Assembly: GCF_003002095.1 (NCBI RefSeq)
Contig: NZ_PVZC01000009.1
Coordinates: 248,001 to 312,000 of the forward strand
Direction of reading: 5' to 3'
Origin: Allonocardiopsis opalescens
GTDB lineage: Bacteria > Actinomycetota > Actinomycetes > Streptosporangiales > Streptosporangiaceae
DNA length: 64,000 bases
Of the stretch, positions 25,727-33,143 are shown in pieces. The translations under genes and the position numbers were made by a program. The notes under the pieces were generated by a model that was given only the letters and a program-made list of their open reading frames with translations, was not told where the DNA came from and made no database searches. Within the stretch, counting starts at the first letter, position 1. Each line of letters begins with the position of its first letter.

Positions 25727-26782
25727 CTAGGCCCGCTCGGCTACTCGCTCGGCGATGGCCTCGCCGGTCTGCGCGGTGGTGCGCGGCGCGGAGCGCTCGG
25801 CGAGGTCGGCGGCGACGGCGCGCTCGACCTGGGCCGCCGCCTTGTCGTGGCCGAGGTGGTCCAGCAGCAGCGCCACCGACAGGATGGTGGCGGTGGGGTC
25901 GGCCTTGCCCTGCCCGGCGATGTCGGGGGCCGAGCCGTGCACCGGCTCGAACATGCTCGGGAAGCGGCCGGAGGGGTTGAGGTTGCCGCTGGCGGCCAGG
26001 CCGATGCCGCCGGCGATCGCGGCGCCGAGGTCGGTGATGATGTCGCCGAAGAGGTTGTCGGTGACGATCACGTCGAAGCGCTGCGGCTGGGTGACGAAGA
26101 ACATCGCGGCGGCGTCGACATGGCAGTAGTCGACGGTGACCTGCGGGTACTCCTCGGCGACGCGGCGCACGGTGCGCTGCCAGAGGTCGCCGGCGTAGAC
26201 GAGGACGTTGTCCTTGTGCACCAGGGTGAGCTTGCGGCGCGGCCGGTTGGCGGCGCGGGCGAAGGCGTAGCGGACCACGCGCTCGACGCCCATGGCGGTG
26301 TTCACGCTGTCCTGGGTGGCGATCTCGTTCGGGGTGCCCTTGCGCATCACGCCGCCGGCGCCGGCGTAGGGGCCCTCGGTGCCCTCGCGGACGACCAGGA
26401 TGTCGACGTCGTCGGTGCCGACTCCGGCCAGCGGGGTGGAGACCCCCGGGTAGAGGCGGACCGGGCGCAGGTTGACGTAGTGCTCGAAGCTGAACCGCAG
26501 CCGCAGCAGCAGACCGCGCTCCAGCACCCCGCTGGGGACCGACGGGTCGCCGATGGCGCCCAGCAGAATGGCGTCGTGGCCGGCCAGCTCTTCGAGCGCG
26601 GAGTCGGGCAGGGTCTCGCCGGTGGCGTGCCAGCGTTTGGCGCCGAGGTCGTACTCGGTGGTCTCGACCGCGAGGCCGTGCGGCCCGCTCACGGCGGACA
26701 GCACCTTGAGCCCTTCGGCGACCACCTCGCCGCCGATGCCATCGCCGGGAACCACGGCGAGCCGAATCGTCTGCGCACCCAT
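25727..26782 (-). CDS. leuB: 3-isopropylmalate dehydrogenase
   Basis: A 351-residue NAD-dependent decarboxylating dehydrogenase of leucine synthesis. The start [19 protein letters not shown], substrate loop [37 protein letters not shown], the catalytic Tyr/Lys region, [31 protein letters not shown] and [21 protein letters not shown] are all present. It belongs to the actinobacterial subtype. ATG at 26782 follows GAGG. Two candidate NdgR dyads lie in the 152 bases upstream, and a third sits at a distal promoter with a leucine-type leader peptide. Confidence 0.96.
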   Translation of the reverse strand: MGAQTIRLAVVPGDGIGGEVVAEGLKVLSAVSGPHGLAVETTEYDLGAKRWHATGETLPDSALEELAGHDAILLGAIGDPSVPSGVLERGLLLRLRFSFEHYVNLRPVRLYPGVSTPLAGVGTDDVDILVVREGTEGPYAGAGGVMRKGTPNEIATQDSVNTAMGVERVVRYAFARAANRPRRKLTLVHKDNVLVYAGDLWQRTVRRVAEEYPQVTVDYCHVDAAAMFFVTQPQRFDVIVTDNLFGDIITDLGAAIAGGIGLAASGNLNPSGRFPSMFEPVHGSAPDIAGQGKADPTATILSVALLLDHLGHDKAAAQVERAVAADLAERSAPRTTAQTGEAIAERVAERA

Positions 26783-26796
26783 GCGGTCGAACCTCG

Positions 26797-26811
26797 TCTC
26801 ATTGAGTGAGA
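26797..26811. promoter_or_regulatory. Candidate NdgR operator, leuB proximal site 1
   Basis: TCTCA-TTGAG-TGAGA, extended to the perfect dyad CGTCTCA-N5-TGAGACG, sits 15 bases before the leuB ATG. On the RNA it could also form a small hairpin next to the ribosome-binding site. Confidence 0.6.
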
Positions 26812-26850
26812 CGCCGCGCTCTGCTGCTCTGCGCTGCTCCGTGCGGCTGC

Positions 26851-26865
26851 TCTCATTCGGTGGGA
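26851..26865. promoter_or_regulatory. Candidate NdgR operator, leuB proximal site 2
   Basis: TCTCA-TTCGG-TGGGA has exactly the same arms as the leuC/ndgR dyad. It lies 54 bases (about five helical turns) from site 1 and just downstream of a TATTCT hexamer (26876-26881, minus) that could be a leuB -10 box. Confidence 0.6.
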
Positions 26866-26934
26866 AGTCGTGTCCAGAATACGGGCTTCCCGTGGTGTCG
26901 GCGACCCGGCGGCGGCCGGGATGCGGAGTGCCGC

Positions 26935-27045
26935 TCAGCGGCGCGGGTCTCCGCCGTTGTCGCGGCGGTCCAGTGCGGCCTGCAGCGCGCGGGCGGCCTC
27001 CTCGGCCGGGTCGACGTCGGGCTCGGTGTCGGTGCCCTCGTACAT
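26935..27045 (-). CDS. Small acidic protein of 36 residues between leader and leuB
   Basis: ATG at 27045 with GGGGAG eight bases upstream opens a 36-codon frame: [20 protein letters not shown], then a helical LQAALDRRD segment and a polar end. An in-frame ATG five codons earlier, preceded by GAGGA, is an alternative start. Codon bias is normal for the genome. It lies on the presumed leuB leader transcript. I do not recognise the protein; it is likely a real small gene because of the two good ribosome-binding sites and amphipathic composition, but function is unknown. Confidence 0.5.
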   Translation of the reverse strand: MYEGTDTEPDVDPAEEAARALQAALDRRDNGGDPRR

Positions 27046-27262
27046 GACAGTGCTCCCCATTGGTCCTCATTGCTCCTAGGTCGTCAGGCGAAAGGCCGGT
27101 TGACGTGCGAAAACGATGCGCGGCACGGATGGGCGGCGACGGATCCGCCCCGGTGGTCCCGCCGGTCGGGCGGGGTGGCGGGGCGCCGCCCGGGCACGCG
27201 GGTGGGCGTGGTCGGGCGGACGGGTCGGCGGTTCACGCACTCGGCACGGCCGGCACCGGACT

Positions 27263-27310
27263 CCGCAGCGGGGCCGGCTCGCTCGTCCGGGGGTTCAGAT
27301 CCCGCTGCGG
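27263..27310 (-). promoter_or_regulatory. leuB distal leader stem 1:2
   Basis: CCGCAGCGGG, inside the 3' end of the leucine-rich leader peptide frame, can pair with CCCGCTGCGG 28 bases downstream (10 bp). The arrangement copies the cimA leader. No U-tailed terminator follows, so the termination step is unresolved. The remaining part of the 445-base gap up to the small gene shows only GC-rich sequence without a convincing frame. Confidence 0.45.
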
Positions 27311-27336
27311 CGAACAAGGAGTACGTCGCGCCACAT
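27295..27336 (-). CDS. leuB distal leader peptide (MWRDVLLVRRSGI)
   Basis: A 13-codon frame, ATG to TGA, with GTA CTC CTT GTT at codons 5-8 (Val-Leu-Leu-Val) and a following Arg-Arg, resembling the cimA leader in length and layout. A good -10 hexamer TAGTAT (27348-27353) lies eleven bases before the ATG. Leu/Val codons are consistent with control of leuB, although the gene itself starts 513 bases downstream. Confidence 0.6.
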   Translation of the reverse strand: MWRDVLLVRRSGI

Positions 27337-27393
27337 GATTGGACGTCATACTAATTCGCCGTTCAGCGATCAGGCTAGTTGGAAGTCCGACTT

Positions 27394-27408
27394 TCTCAGA
27401 TAATGAGA
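27394..27408. promoter_or_regulatory. Candidate NdgR operator at the distal leuB promoter
   Basis: TCTCA-GATAA-TGAGA followed by TG lies about 60 bases upstream of the expected transcription start for the leucine-rich leader peptide, immediately after the terminator of the imine-reductase-like gene. Confidence 0.6.
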
Positions 27409-27410
27409 TG

Positions 27411-27467
27411 CCGGGGCGGGGACGGCGGAGTTCTCGCGCTTGCGCGCTCCCCGCGTCCCCGCCCCGG
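27411..27467 (-). terminator. Terminator of the imine-reductase-like gene
   Basis: A 12-bp perfect stem CCGGGGCGGGGA / TCCCCGCCCCGG with a 33-base loop containing further pairing lies 23 bases after the stop codon. It insulates the next promoter. Confidence 0.65.
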
Positions 27468-27490
27468 CGTGTCGCCGGCGGCGCGGCGGC

Positions 27491-28405
27491 TCAGCCGGCG
27501 GCCGGCGCGGGCCGCTCGATCGCCTCGATCACCCGCTCGAAGCCGGAGTCTCCGTGGCCCTCGGCGATCACCTGGGCGACGAGGCGGAGCGCCGCCTCCT
27601 GCATCCCGACGTCCAGGCCGCGGTCCCGCCCGGCCTGGACGATGTGGCGCAGGGTCGCGGCCTGGGACCGGATCGCGGAGTCGGTGTCCGGGTCGAACCG
27701 GCGCTCGTCGATCTGCCGCACGTACTCGGGGGTCATGACCGAGTTGACCAGCGCGACGATGCCGGCGGAGTACGGCAGCAGGTCCTCGGCCGTCACCCCC
27801 TCCGTGCGGGCCAGTGCGATGGCGTGCATGTAGCCGTACACGGTGGTCCAGAACAGGTCGAGCAGGGCGACGTCGTAGGCGGCGGCCCGCCCGGGGTCCT
27901 CGCCGAGGAAGGTCGCGGTGCCGCCCAGCGCCGCCAGCGCCGGGCGGGCCGCATCGTAGACGTCCTGCGGCCCGCTGTAGAGAACGACCGCGTCGTCGCC
28001 GCCGATCGTGATGGTGGGCGTCATGATGGCGCCGTCGAGGTAGGCGGCGTCGCGCTTGGCCGCCCATTCGGCCATGGACCGGGCGCGGGCCGGGGTGTCG
28101 GCCGTCAGGTTGACCACCGTGCGGCCCGCGAGCCGGTCGGCGGCGCCGTCCAGGATGTCCTGGACGGCGTCGTAGTCGAGCACGCACACGACGATGAGGT
28201 CGGCGGCCTCCGCCGCCTCGGCAGGATCGGCGGCGAGTGTCGCGCCTCGCGCGACGAGTTCGTCGGCCTTGCCGGCCGAGCGGTTCCAGACGGTGGTGGG
28301 GTGGCCGGCCGCCACGAAGGCGCCGGCGAGGGCCCGGCCCATCGGGCCCAGGCCGAGGACCGCGACGGAGTCGCGGCCGGTGTCGGTGGATCGCTTCGCT
28401 GACAT
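27491..28405 (-). CDS. Imine-reductase-like / beta-hydroxyacid dehydrogenase-family NADPH oxidoreductase
   Basis: A 304-residue protein. The N-terminal Rossmann motif VAVLGLGPMGRALAGAF (14-30) with WNRSAGKADEL suggests NADP binding. NLTADTPARARSMAEWAAKR and AAYLDGAIMTPTITIGGDDAV are hallmarks of bacterial imine reductases, and the C-terminal helical dimerisation domain includes AYDVALLDLFWTTVYGYMHA, with Asp at the position that varies between subtypes. The natural substrate is unknown. It is divergent from a MerR gene across a promoter with a 19-20 bp spacer, so its expression is probably induced by a small molecule. Confidence 0.85.
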   Translation of the reverse strand: MSAKRSTDTGRDSVAVLGLGPMGRALAGAFVAAGHPTTVWNRSAGKADELVARGATLAADPAEAAEAADLIVVCVLDYDAVQDILDGAADRLAGRTVVNLTADTPARARSMAEWAAKRDAAYLDGAIMTPTITIGGDDAVVLYSGPQDVYDAARPALAALGGTATFLGEDPGRAAAYDVALLDLFWTTVYGYMHAIALARTEGVTAEDLLPYSAGIVALVNSVMTPEYVRQIDERRFDPDTDSAIRSQAATLRHIVQAGRDRGLDVGMQEAALRLVAQVIAEGHGDSGFERVIEAIERPAPAAG

Positions 28406-28412
28406 GCCCGTT

Positions 28413-28444
28413 AAGCTAAACCTTCACGTTGACGTGAGAGTCAA
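28413..28444 (-). promoter_or_regulatory. MerR-type promoter with overlong spacer
   Basis: On the minus strand TTGACT (28439-28444) and TAGCTT (28413-28418) are separated by 20 bases (19 to the overlapping TTAGCT). The dyad TCACGT-TG-ACGTGA (28424-28437) lies in the spacer. Overlong spacers with a central dyad are the hallmark of MerR activation by DNA distortion. Confidence 0.7.
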
Positions 28445-28462
28445 GTCGACCGTGGAGGAAAC

Positions 28463-28882
28463 ATGCGCATCGGGGAGCTGTCCCGCCGGACCGGCGTCAG
28501 CGAACGGGGCCTGCGCTACTACGAGGAGCAGGGCCTGCTCAGCCCGCGCCGACTCCCCAGCGGCTACCGCGAGTTCGCCGAGGCCGACGTGGTGACGGTC
28601 CGCCGCATCAGGAGCCTGCTGGCCGCCGGCCTCAGCACCTCGGTGATCGCCCGGGTCCTGCCCTGCATGGACGAGGACGGCGAGGTCCTGATCCCCACCT
28701 ACGCCGAGCAGCTCGCCGACCTGGTCGCCGAACGCGACCGCATCAGCGGCGCCATCGCCGACCTCCAGGCCACCCAGGCCGCCCTCGACGCCATCATCGC
28801 CGCCGGCCAGGCCGTCGACCTCCCCGACCTCGCGGACGCCTGCCCACTGGGCTACGCAGAGGCCGAGGCGGTGGCGGGCTAA
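28463..28882 (+). CDS. MerR-family transcriptional regulator
   Basis: A 139-residue MerR protein: MRIGELSRRTGVSERGLRYYEEQGLL, wing segment GYREFAEADVVTVRRIRSL, then a coiled-coil dimerisation helix (LADLVAERDRISGAIADLQATQAALDAIIA). One cysteine is in VLPCMDEDGE and another in ADACPL; they do not form a classic metal-binding pair. ATG at 28463 has GGAGGAA upstream. It probably controls the divergent imine-reductase-like gene and itself. The MerR at 34.9 kb is a paralogue with the same LPCM motif. Confidence 0.9.
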   Translation: MRIGELSRRTGVSERGLRYYEEQGLLSPRRLPSGYREFAEADVVTVRRIRSLLAAGLSTSVIARVLPCMDEDGEVLIPTYAEQLADLVAERDRISGAIADLQATQAALDAIIAAGQAVDLPDLADACPLGYAEAEAVAG

Positions 28883-29104
28883 GGGCGCGCACCCGCCCCG
28901 CTCCACGGCACCCCACCCACGCCCCGCCCCGTCCGGGGGCAGACCACCCCCACACCTCAACCGCGCGGGTCCAGCATCCAGGTTGTCAAGGGGGGTGGCG
29001 AGGCCGGACGGGTCCAGGTTGGGGATGGCCGCCGGCCCGTCCCCAACCCCCGTGTGGCTCTTGACAGTGCGCGGCGGTGTGATGCGGCGGTTCCGGACAG
29101 GTGA
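28883..29104. other. Convergent gap between MerR gene and serA
   Basis: No gene seen. It is GC-rich with short repeated pieces (TCCAGGTTG near 28990 and GTCCAGGTTGGGG near 29030) and a GGGGACGGGCCGGC-type inverted repeat around 29020-29050 that may terminate the MerR transcript. Confidence 0.4.
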
Positions 29105-29148
29105 AAGGGCCGACGGGCGCGGCGGTGGTGCCGTGCCCGTCGGCCCTT
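29105..29148 (-). terminator. serA terminator
   Basis: A perfect 14-bp stem AAGGGCCGACGGGC / GCCCGTCGGCCCTT begins four bases after the serA stop codon. The tail is TTCACC, without a U-run. Confidence 0.75.
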
Positions 29149-29152
29149 CGGC

Positions 29153-30739
29153 TCAGTCCAGGTCCACCGCGTGGGTCGACTCGGCGCCGATCTCGGTGGA
29201 GATGCGGTCGAGGACCTCGGCGGGGATGCGGGAGTCGACGGTGAGGGCGATCAGGGCGCGGCCGCCCTCGGTGTCGCGGGAGACCTGCATGCCGGCGATG
29301 TTCACCTCGGCCTCGCCCAGCAGGCGGCCGACGATGCCGACGATGCCGGGGCGGTCGTCGTAGAGCAGGAAGGCGAGGTGCTCGTCGGGGAGGATCTCCA
29401 TGCGGTAGCCGTTGAGCTCGACGATCTTCTCGATCTGGCGCGGGCCGGTGAGGGTGCCCGAGACGGAGACGGTGCGGCCGTCGGCGAGGGTGCCGCGGAC
29501 CGTGATGAGGTTCCGCCAGTCCAGGCTCTCGTCGCTGGTCACCAGGTTCACCTCGACGCCGCGCTCCTTGGCGATCAGCGGGGCGTTGACGTAGGTGACG
29601 GCCTCCTCCACCACCGAGCTGAACACGCCCTTGAGCGCGGCCAGCTCGATGATCTTGACGTCGTGCTTGGTGATCTCGCCGCGCACCTCGACGTCGAGCC
29701 GCACCGCGACGCCGCCGGCGACGGCGGTGAAGACCCGGCCCAGCTTCTCGGCCAGCGGCAGCCCGGGCTTGACGTCCTGGTCGAGCGCGCCGCCCTCGAT
29801 GTTCACCGCGTCCGGCACGAACTCGCCCGACAGGGCCAACTTGACCGAGCGCGCCACCTGGGTGCCGGCCTTCTCCTGCGCCTCGTGGGTGCTGGCGCCC
29901 AGGTGCGGGGTGACCAGCACGTTGTCCAGGCCGAACAGCGGGCTTGAGGTGGTGGGCTCGGTGGCGAACACGTCGATGCCCGCGCCGGCCACCCGGCCCT
30001 CGCGGATCGCCGCGGCCAGCGCCTCCTCGTCCACGATGCCGCCGCGGGCGGCGTTGACGATGCGCACGTTCGGCTTGACCTTGCGCAGCTCGGCCTCGCC
30101 GATCAGCCCGAGGGTGTCCTTGGTCTTGGGCAGGTGGACGGTGATGAAGTCGCTGCGCTCCAGCAGTTCGTCCAGAGTGACCAGCTGCACGCCGATCTGC
30201 GCGGCGCGGGCGGCCTGCACGTAGGGGTCGTAGGCCAGCAGCCGCACGCCGAAGGCCGACAGCCGCTGCGCCACCAGGACGCCGATCCGGCCGAGGCCCA
30301 GCACGCCGACGGTCTTGTCGTACAGCTCCACACCGGTGTACTTGGAGCGCTTCCACTCGCCGTTCACCAGCGCGTTGTGCGCCGGGGCGGTGTTGCGCGC
30401 ATTGGCCAGCAGCAGGGTGATGGCCTGCTCGGCGGCGCTGACGATGTTGGAGGTCGGCGCGTTCACCACCAGCACGCCCGCCTTCGTGGCGGCCGGCACG
30501 TCGACGTTGTCGAGGCCCACGCCGGCGCGCGCCACCACCTGCAGGCGGGGAGCGGACGCGATGGCCTCGGCGTCGACCTTGGTCGCGCTGCGGACGATCA
30601 GGGCGTCCGCCTCGGCCAGCGCGGGCAGGAGCTGCGAGCGGTCGGACCCGTCGGTGGAGCGGACCTCGAAGTCCTCCTCCAGCAACGCGATACCGGCTGG
30701 CGACAGCTCTTCGGCGACAAGTACGACGGGCTTGCTCAC
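29153..30739 (-). CDS. serA: D-3-phosphoglycerate dehydrogenase
   Basis: A 528-residue NAD-dependent enzyme making 3-phosphohydroxypyruvate, the first step of serine synthesis. The D-isomer dehydrogenase core has ARAGVGLDNVDVPAATKAGV, VGVLGLGRIGVLVAQRL (Rossmann), VNAARGGIVDEEALAAAI and VLVTPHLGASTHEAQEKAG with the catalytic His. Residues about 320-450 form the allosteric substrate-binding domain, and the C-terminal ACT domain starts near HLAFLLYDDRPGIVGIVG. This long form is typical of actinobacteria and is usually serine-inhibited. The start is GTG at 30739, with AAGGA upstream. Confidence 0.96.
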   Translation of the reverse strand: MSKPVVLVAEELSPAGIALLEEDFEVRSTDGSDRSQLLPALAEADALIVRSATKVDAEAIASAPRLQVVARAGVGLDNVDVPAATKAGVLVVNAPTSNIVSAAEQAITLLLANARNTAPAHNALVNGEWKRSKYTGVELYDKTVGVLGLGRIGVLVAQRLSAFGVRLLAYDPYVQAARAAQIGVQLVTLDELLERSDFITVHLPKTKDTLGLIGEAELRKVKPNVRIVNAARGGIVDEEALAAAIREGRVAGAGIDVFATEPTTSSPLFGLDNVLVTPHLGASTHEAQEKAGTQVARSVKLALSGEFVPDAVNIEGGALDQDVKPGLPLAEKLGRVFTAVAGGVAVRLDVEVRGEITKHDVKIIELAALKGVFSSVVEEAVTYVNAPLIAKERGVEVNLVTSDESLDWRNLITVRGTLADGRTVSVSGTLTGPRQIEKIVELNGYRMEILPDEHLAFLLYDDRPGIVGIVGRLLGEAEVNIAGMQVSRDTEGGRALIALTVDSRIPAEVLDRISTEIGAESTHAVDLD

Positions 30740-30903
30740 AGGTGTTCCTTATGTGGATGCGGCACCGCCGCCGCGGCGGCGGCTGCTGACCGCCCGCGCC
30801 GCGCGCTGCGCCCGGTGCCGGTGGGGACCGCGCTCCACCGGGCTCAGGGCGGTCCGGGACGCCTGGAATTCTAGCCGCTGGGGTCCTGACCGTTATGAAG
30901 AGG

Positions 30904-30952
30904 CCGGTAACCGGCGCACGTGACCTGCGTCCCGTCACCCTCCGGTTACCGG
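30904..30952. repeat. Nested inverted repeat upstream of serA
   Basis: CCGGTAACCGG (30904-30914) and its complement CCGGTTACCGG (30942-30952) flank an inner GTGAC / GTCAC pair. Each 11-bp arm is itself a palindrome. It lies in the 322-base gap between the Dabb gene and serA. It could be a terminator for the Dabb gene, a paired operator or a cruciform. The rest of the gap is GC-rich with no gene. Confidence 0.6.
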
Positions 30953-31061
30953 ACGGTGACCCGCGGCGCGGGTGGCGCCGCGGGCGCCCGGCCCCGCGCC
31001 GGGTGCGGCCCGCGCCGCGCGGCCTGACCCGCGGGCGCGGGCTTCGCCCCGCTGCCCCGCC

Positions 31062-31367
31062 TCAGTCCGCCAGCCGGTACTGCACCGCCGACCGGCTCGC
31101 CATGATCGGGTGGATCACCTCGTCGATGATCCGCCGGTGCTCGGCGTTGTCGCGGTAGGCCAGGTAGTCGGATTCGTCGGCGAAGTCCGCCACCACCGCG
31201 AAGTCGCCGCCGCCCGCGTTGATCCCGAGATCGGGGCCGAAGGCGTAGGCCCGGATCTCGGGCACCGCCGCGGGCAGCGTGGACAGCGCCTCGACCACCC
31301 GCGCCCGCTGCTCCTCCGTCGCCTCCGCGGTCCAGTTGAAGACCACCACGTGCCGCACGCCAGCCAT
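31062..31367 (-). CDS. Dabb (stress-responsive A/B barrel) domain protein
   Basis: A 101-residue single-domain protein: VRHVVVFNWTAEATEEQRARVVEALSTL, then AFGPDLGINAGGGDFAVVADFADESDYLAYRDNAEHRRIIDEVIHP. These match the Dabb family of small ferredoxin-like dimers, which includes polyketide cyclases such as olivetolic acid cyclase. The frame extends upstream, but ATG at 31367 gives the canonical MAGVRHVVVF start. No partner enzyme is adjacent, so the role is unknown. Confidence 0.88.
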   Translation of the reverse strand: MAGVRHVVVFNWTAEATEEQRARVVEALSTLPAAVPEIRAYAFGPDLGINAGGGDFAVVADFADESDYLAYRDNAEHRRIIDEVIHPIMASRSAVQYRLAD

Positions 31368-31579
31368 CGAAAATCCCCTCTTCGCTCGGTAGCCGAACCA
31401 TCGTTCGGCAGCCGAACCATTGTGGCGCACCCGCGGTCCGGCGGTCCGCACCCCCCGGAACTGCGCGCCGGGCCCGCCGATCCGCCGAACGGCGCGGCCG
31501 GGACGGCGCCCGTGAGCGCGGCCCGCTAGCGTGGGAGGCGTCCGCGCGGCGGCCGCGGGCCTCGGAAGGGCGGACGCGC

Positions 31580-32119
31580 ATGCGCACCTCGGAGCGGTTC
31601 CCGTGGAACTGGGGAGCGACCGCGTCCGAACTGGCCGCGGAGTACGCCTGCGACCGCTACCTGCCGGGCGGCGGTACGGCGGCGATGCGGGCGGTCGATG
31701 TCGACGCTCCGGCGGACATCGCCTTCCGGTGGCTGTGCCAGCTCAAGGTGGCGCCCTACTCCTACGACCTGCTCGACAACTGGGGGCGGCGCAGCCCTCG
31801 GACGCTCACCCCCGGCGCGGAGCGGCTCGCCGCCGGCGACACGGTGATGACGATCTTCCGGCTGGCCGAGTTCGAGCCGGACCGCGAGCTGGCCTTGGTA
31901 CCGCTGCCGACCGGCGAGCGGCTGTTCGGGCCGATGGCCGTCGGCTACCGGGCCGTGCCGGCGGGCGAGGGAGGCAGCCGGCTGATCGGGCGGCTCTGCC
32001 TTCCGCCCGGCCCGCGCACCTACCTGCTGGCCTGCGGCGATCTGCTGATGATGCGCAAGCAGCTGCTGACGTTGGCCGCCTGCGCCGCCCGCACGTACCG
32101 CGAAGCGCGGCCGGCCTGA
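31580..32119 (+). CDS. SRPBCC-type (START-like) protein
   Basis: A 179-residue protein. RAVDVDAPADIAFRWLCQLKVAPYSYDLLDNWGRRSPRTL is the typical first strand and helix of SRPBCC ligand-binding domains, and the central part (DTVMTIFRLAEFEPDRELALV) and the C-terminal long helix fit the fold. Members bind hydrophobic ligands or act as cyclases. The ligand is unknown. The start at 31580 is the only good ATG in frame. Confidence 0.75.
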   Translation: MRTSERFPWNWGATASELAAEYACDRYLPGGGTAAMRAVDVDAPADIAFRWLCQLKVAPYSYDLLDNWGRRSPRTLTPGAERLAAGDTVMTIFRLAEFEPDRELALVPLPTGERLFGPMAVGYRAVPAGEGGSRLIGRLCLPPGPRTYLLACGDLLMMRKQLLTLAACAARTYREARPA

Positions 32120-32134
32120 CCGGGGCCCGCCCCC

Positions 32135-33088
32135 TCAGGGCCGCTCGGACCCGTCCGGCCGCGGCGGGCCGGTGGGGTCGGGCGCGCCGGGCTCGGGGGT
32201 GTTGAGGGCGGCGTGGACGCGGGTGGCGATGCGCTCGATGGTCTCGACGCCGTGGGCCATGCCGTCGTTGCCGTCGGTGAGGACGACGATGTGGTAGGTG
32301 CCGACCGGGGTGCCGGTGAAGGTGGCGATGCTGTTGACGCGCCAGATCTGGGTGTCCGGGTAGGGCAGCCAGCCGTTCTTCAGGTGGGCGGCGGCGCCCT
32401 CGGGGGCGCCGGCGGTGACGCCCCAGCGCTGGTCGGGTACGACGGAGCCCATCAGGTCGAGGGCGTAGCCGCGCTGGGCGTCGCCGAGGACGGCGTTCGG
32501 GCTGACGAGGAGGTCGAGCAGCCGCAGTTCGTCGCGGGCGTTGATCTTGGTGAGGCCGATGTGGCGGTCCTCGTTGAGGCGGGTGCGGGTCATGCCGGCG
32601 GCGTCCAGGAACTCCTGGAGCCGGGCCGGGCCGAGCAGGTCGCGCAGCCGCCGCGTGGCCTCGTTGTCGGAGACGGTGATCATCTCGGTGGCGAGCGTCT
32701 GCTCCTCGGCGGTCAGCCCCCGCCCGGCGAGCTGCGCGGTGCGCAGCAGGGTGGTGAGCACCAGCACCTTGCCGACGCTGGCCGCGTCGTAGCCGCGTTC
32801 GGCCTGGTAGCCGCAGGTCAGCTCGCCGCCGAAGGCGGACACGCCCACGGCGATGTCGCCGGAGCGCTCCGTGACGACCTCCTGGATGCCGGCCCAGACG
32901 CCGGCGGCGGCGACGGGATGCCGGGCGGAGGCGCACTCCGGCACCGGCCGCGCGGGGTCGGCGGCGTGCGCGGCCCCGGTCAGCGCGAGCACGACCGCGA
33001 CGCCGGTGCCCAGCGCGGCCGCGCGCAGCGGCGGCACGGCGCGTGCGGTGTCCGGCGCACAGGGCCGGTGGTCTTCGGACATCGGCAT
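32135..33088 (-). CDS. Secreted serine hydrolase, class A beta-lactamase-like
   Basis: A 317-residue protein with an N-terminal signal sequence (hydrophobic AAALGTGVAVVLALTGAAHA, probable cleavage after AHA near residue 42). The three active-site motifs of the penicillin-recognising fold are visible: SVGK at 104-107 (nucleophile Ser104), SDN at 140-142 and KNG at 237-239 replacing KTG. The Glu166 region is not obvious, so beta-lactamase activity is uncertain and a peptidase or esterase role is possible. ATG at 33088 has GGAGGGGG upstream. It follows cvnD by 55 bases on the same strand. Confidence 0.83.
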   Translation of the reverse strand: MPMSEDHRPCAPDTARAVPPLRAAALGTGVAVVLALTGAAHAADPARPVPECASARHPVAAAGVWAGIQEVVTERSGDIAVGVSAFGGELTCGYQAERGYDAASVGKVLVLTTLLRTAQLAGRGLTAEEQTLATEMITVSDNEATRRLRDLLGPARLQEFLDAAGMTRTRLNEDRHIGLTKINARDELRLLDLLVSPNAVLGDAQRGYALDLMGSVVPDQRWGVTAGAPEGAAAHLKNGWLPYPDTQIWRVNSIATFTGTPVGTYHIVVLTDGNDGMAHGVETIERIATRVHAALNTPEPGAPDPTGPPRPDGSERP

Positions 33089-33143
33089 GTCGTCCCCCTC
33101 CGAGCGGCGTACCGATGCCCGGGCCACTACCCCGGAACGCGGC

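Noticed and set aside
27255-27310. tRNA-like T-loop sequence (GGTTCAGATCC) upstream of leuB
   Set aside because: The flanking bases do not form acceptor, D or anticodon stems. On the other strand the same stretch is explained by the leader peptide and its stem.
27084-27317. 77-codon minus-strand frame in the leuB leader
   Set aside because: The composition (Pro/Arg/Ala-rich, no recognisable motif) and the lack of a ribosome-binding site look like a chance frame. It also overlaps the shorter leader with a defined regulatory layout.
27046-27400. T-box riboswitch in the long leuB leader
   Set aside because: No T-box sequence or specifier-loop structure was found. The leader peptide with Leu codons explains the region better.
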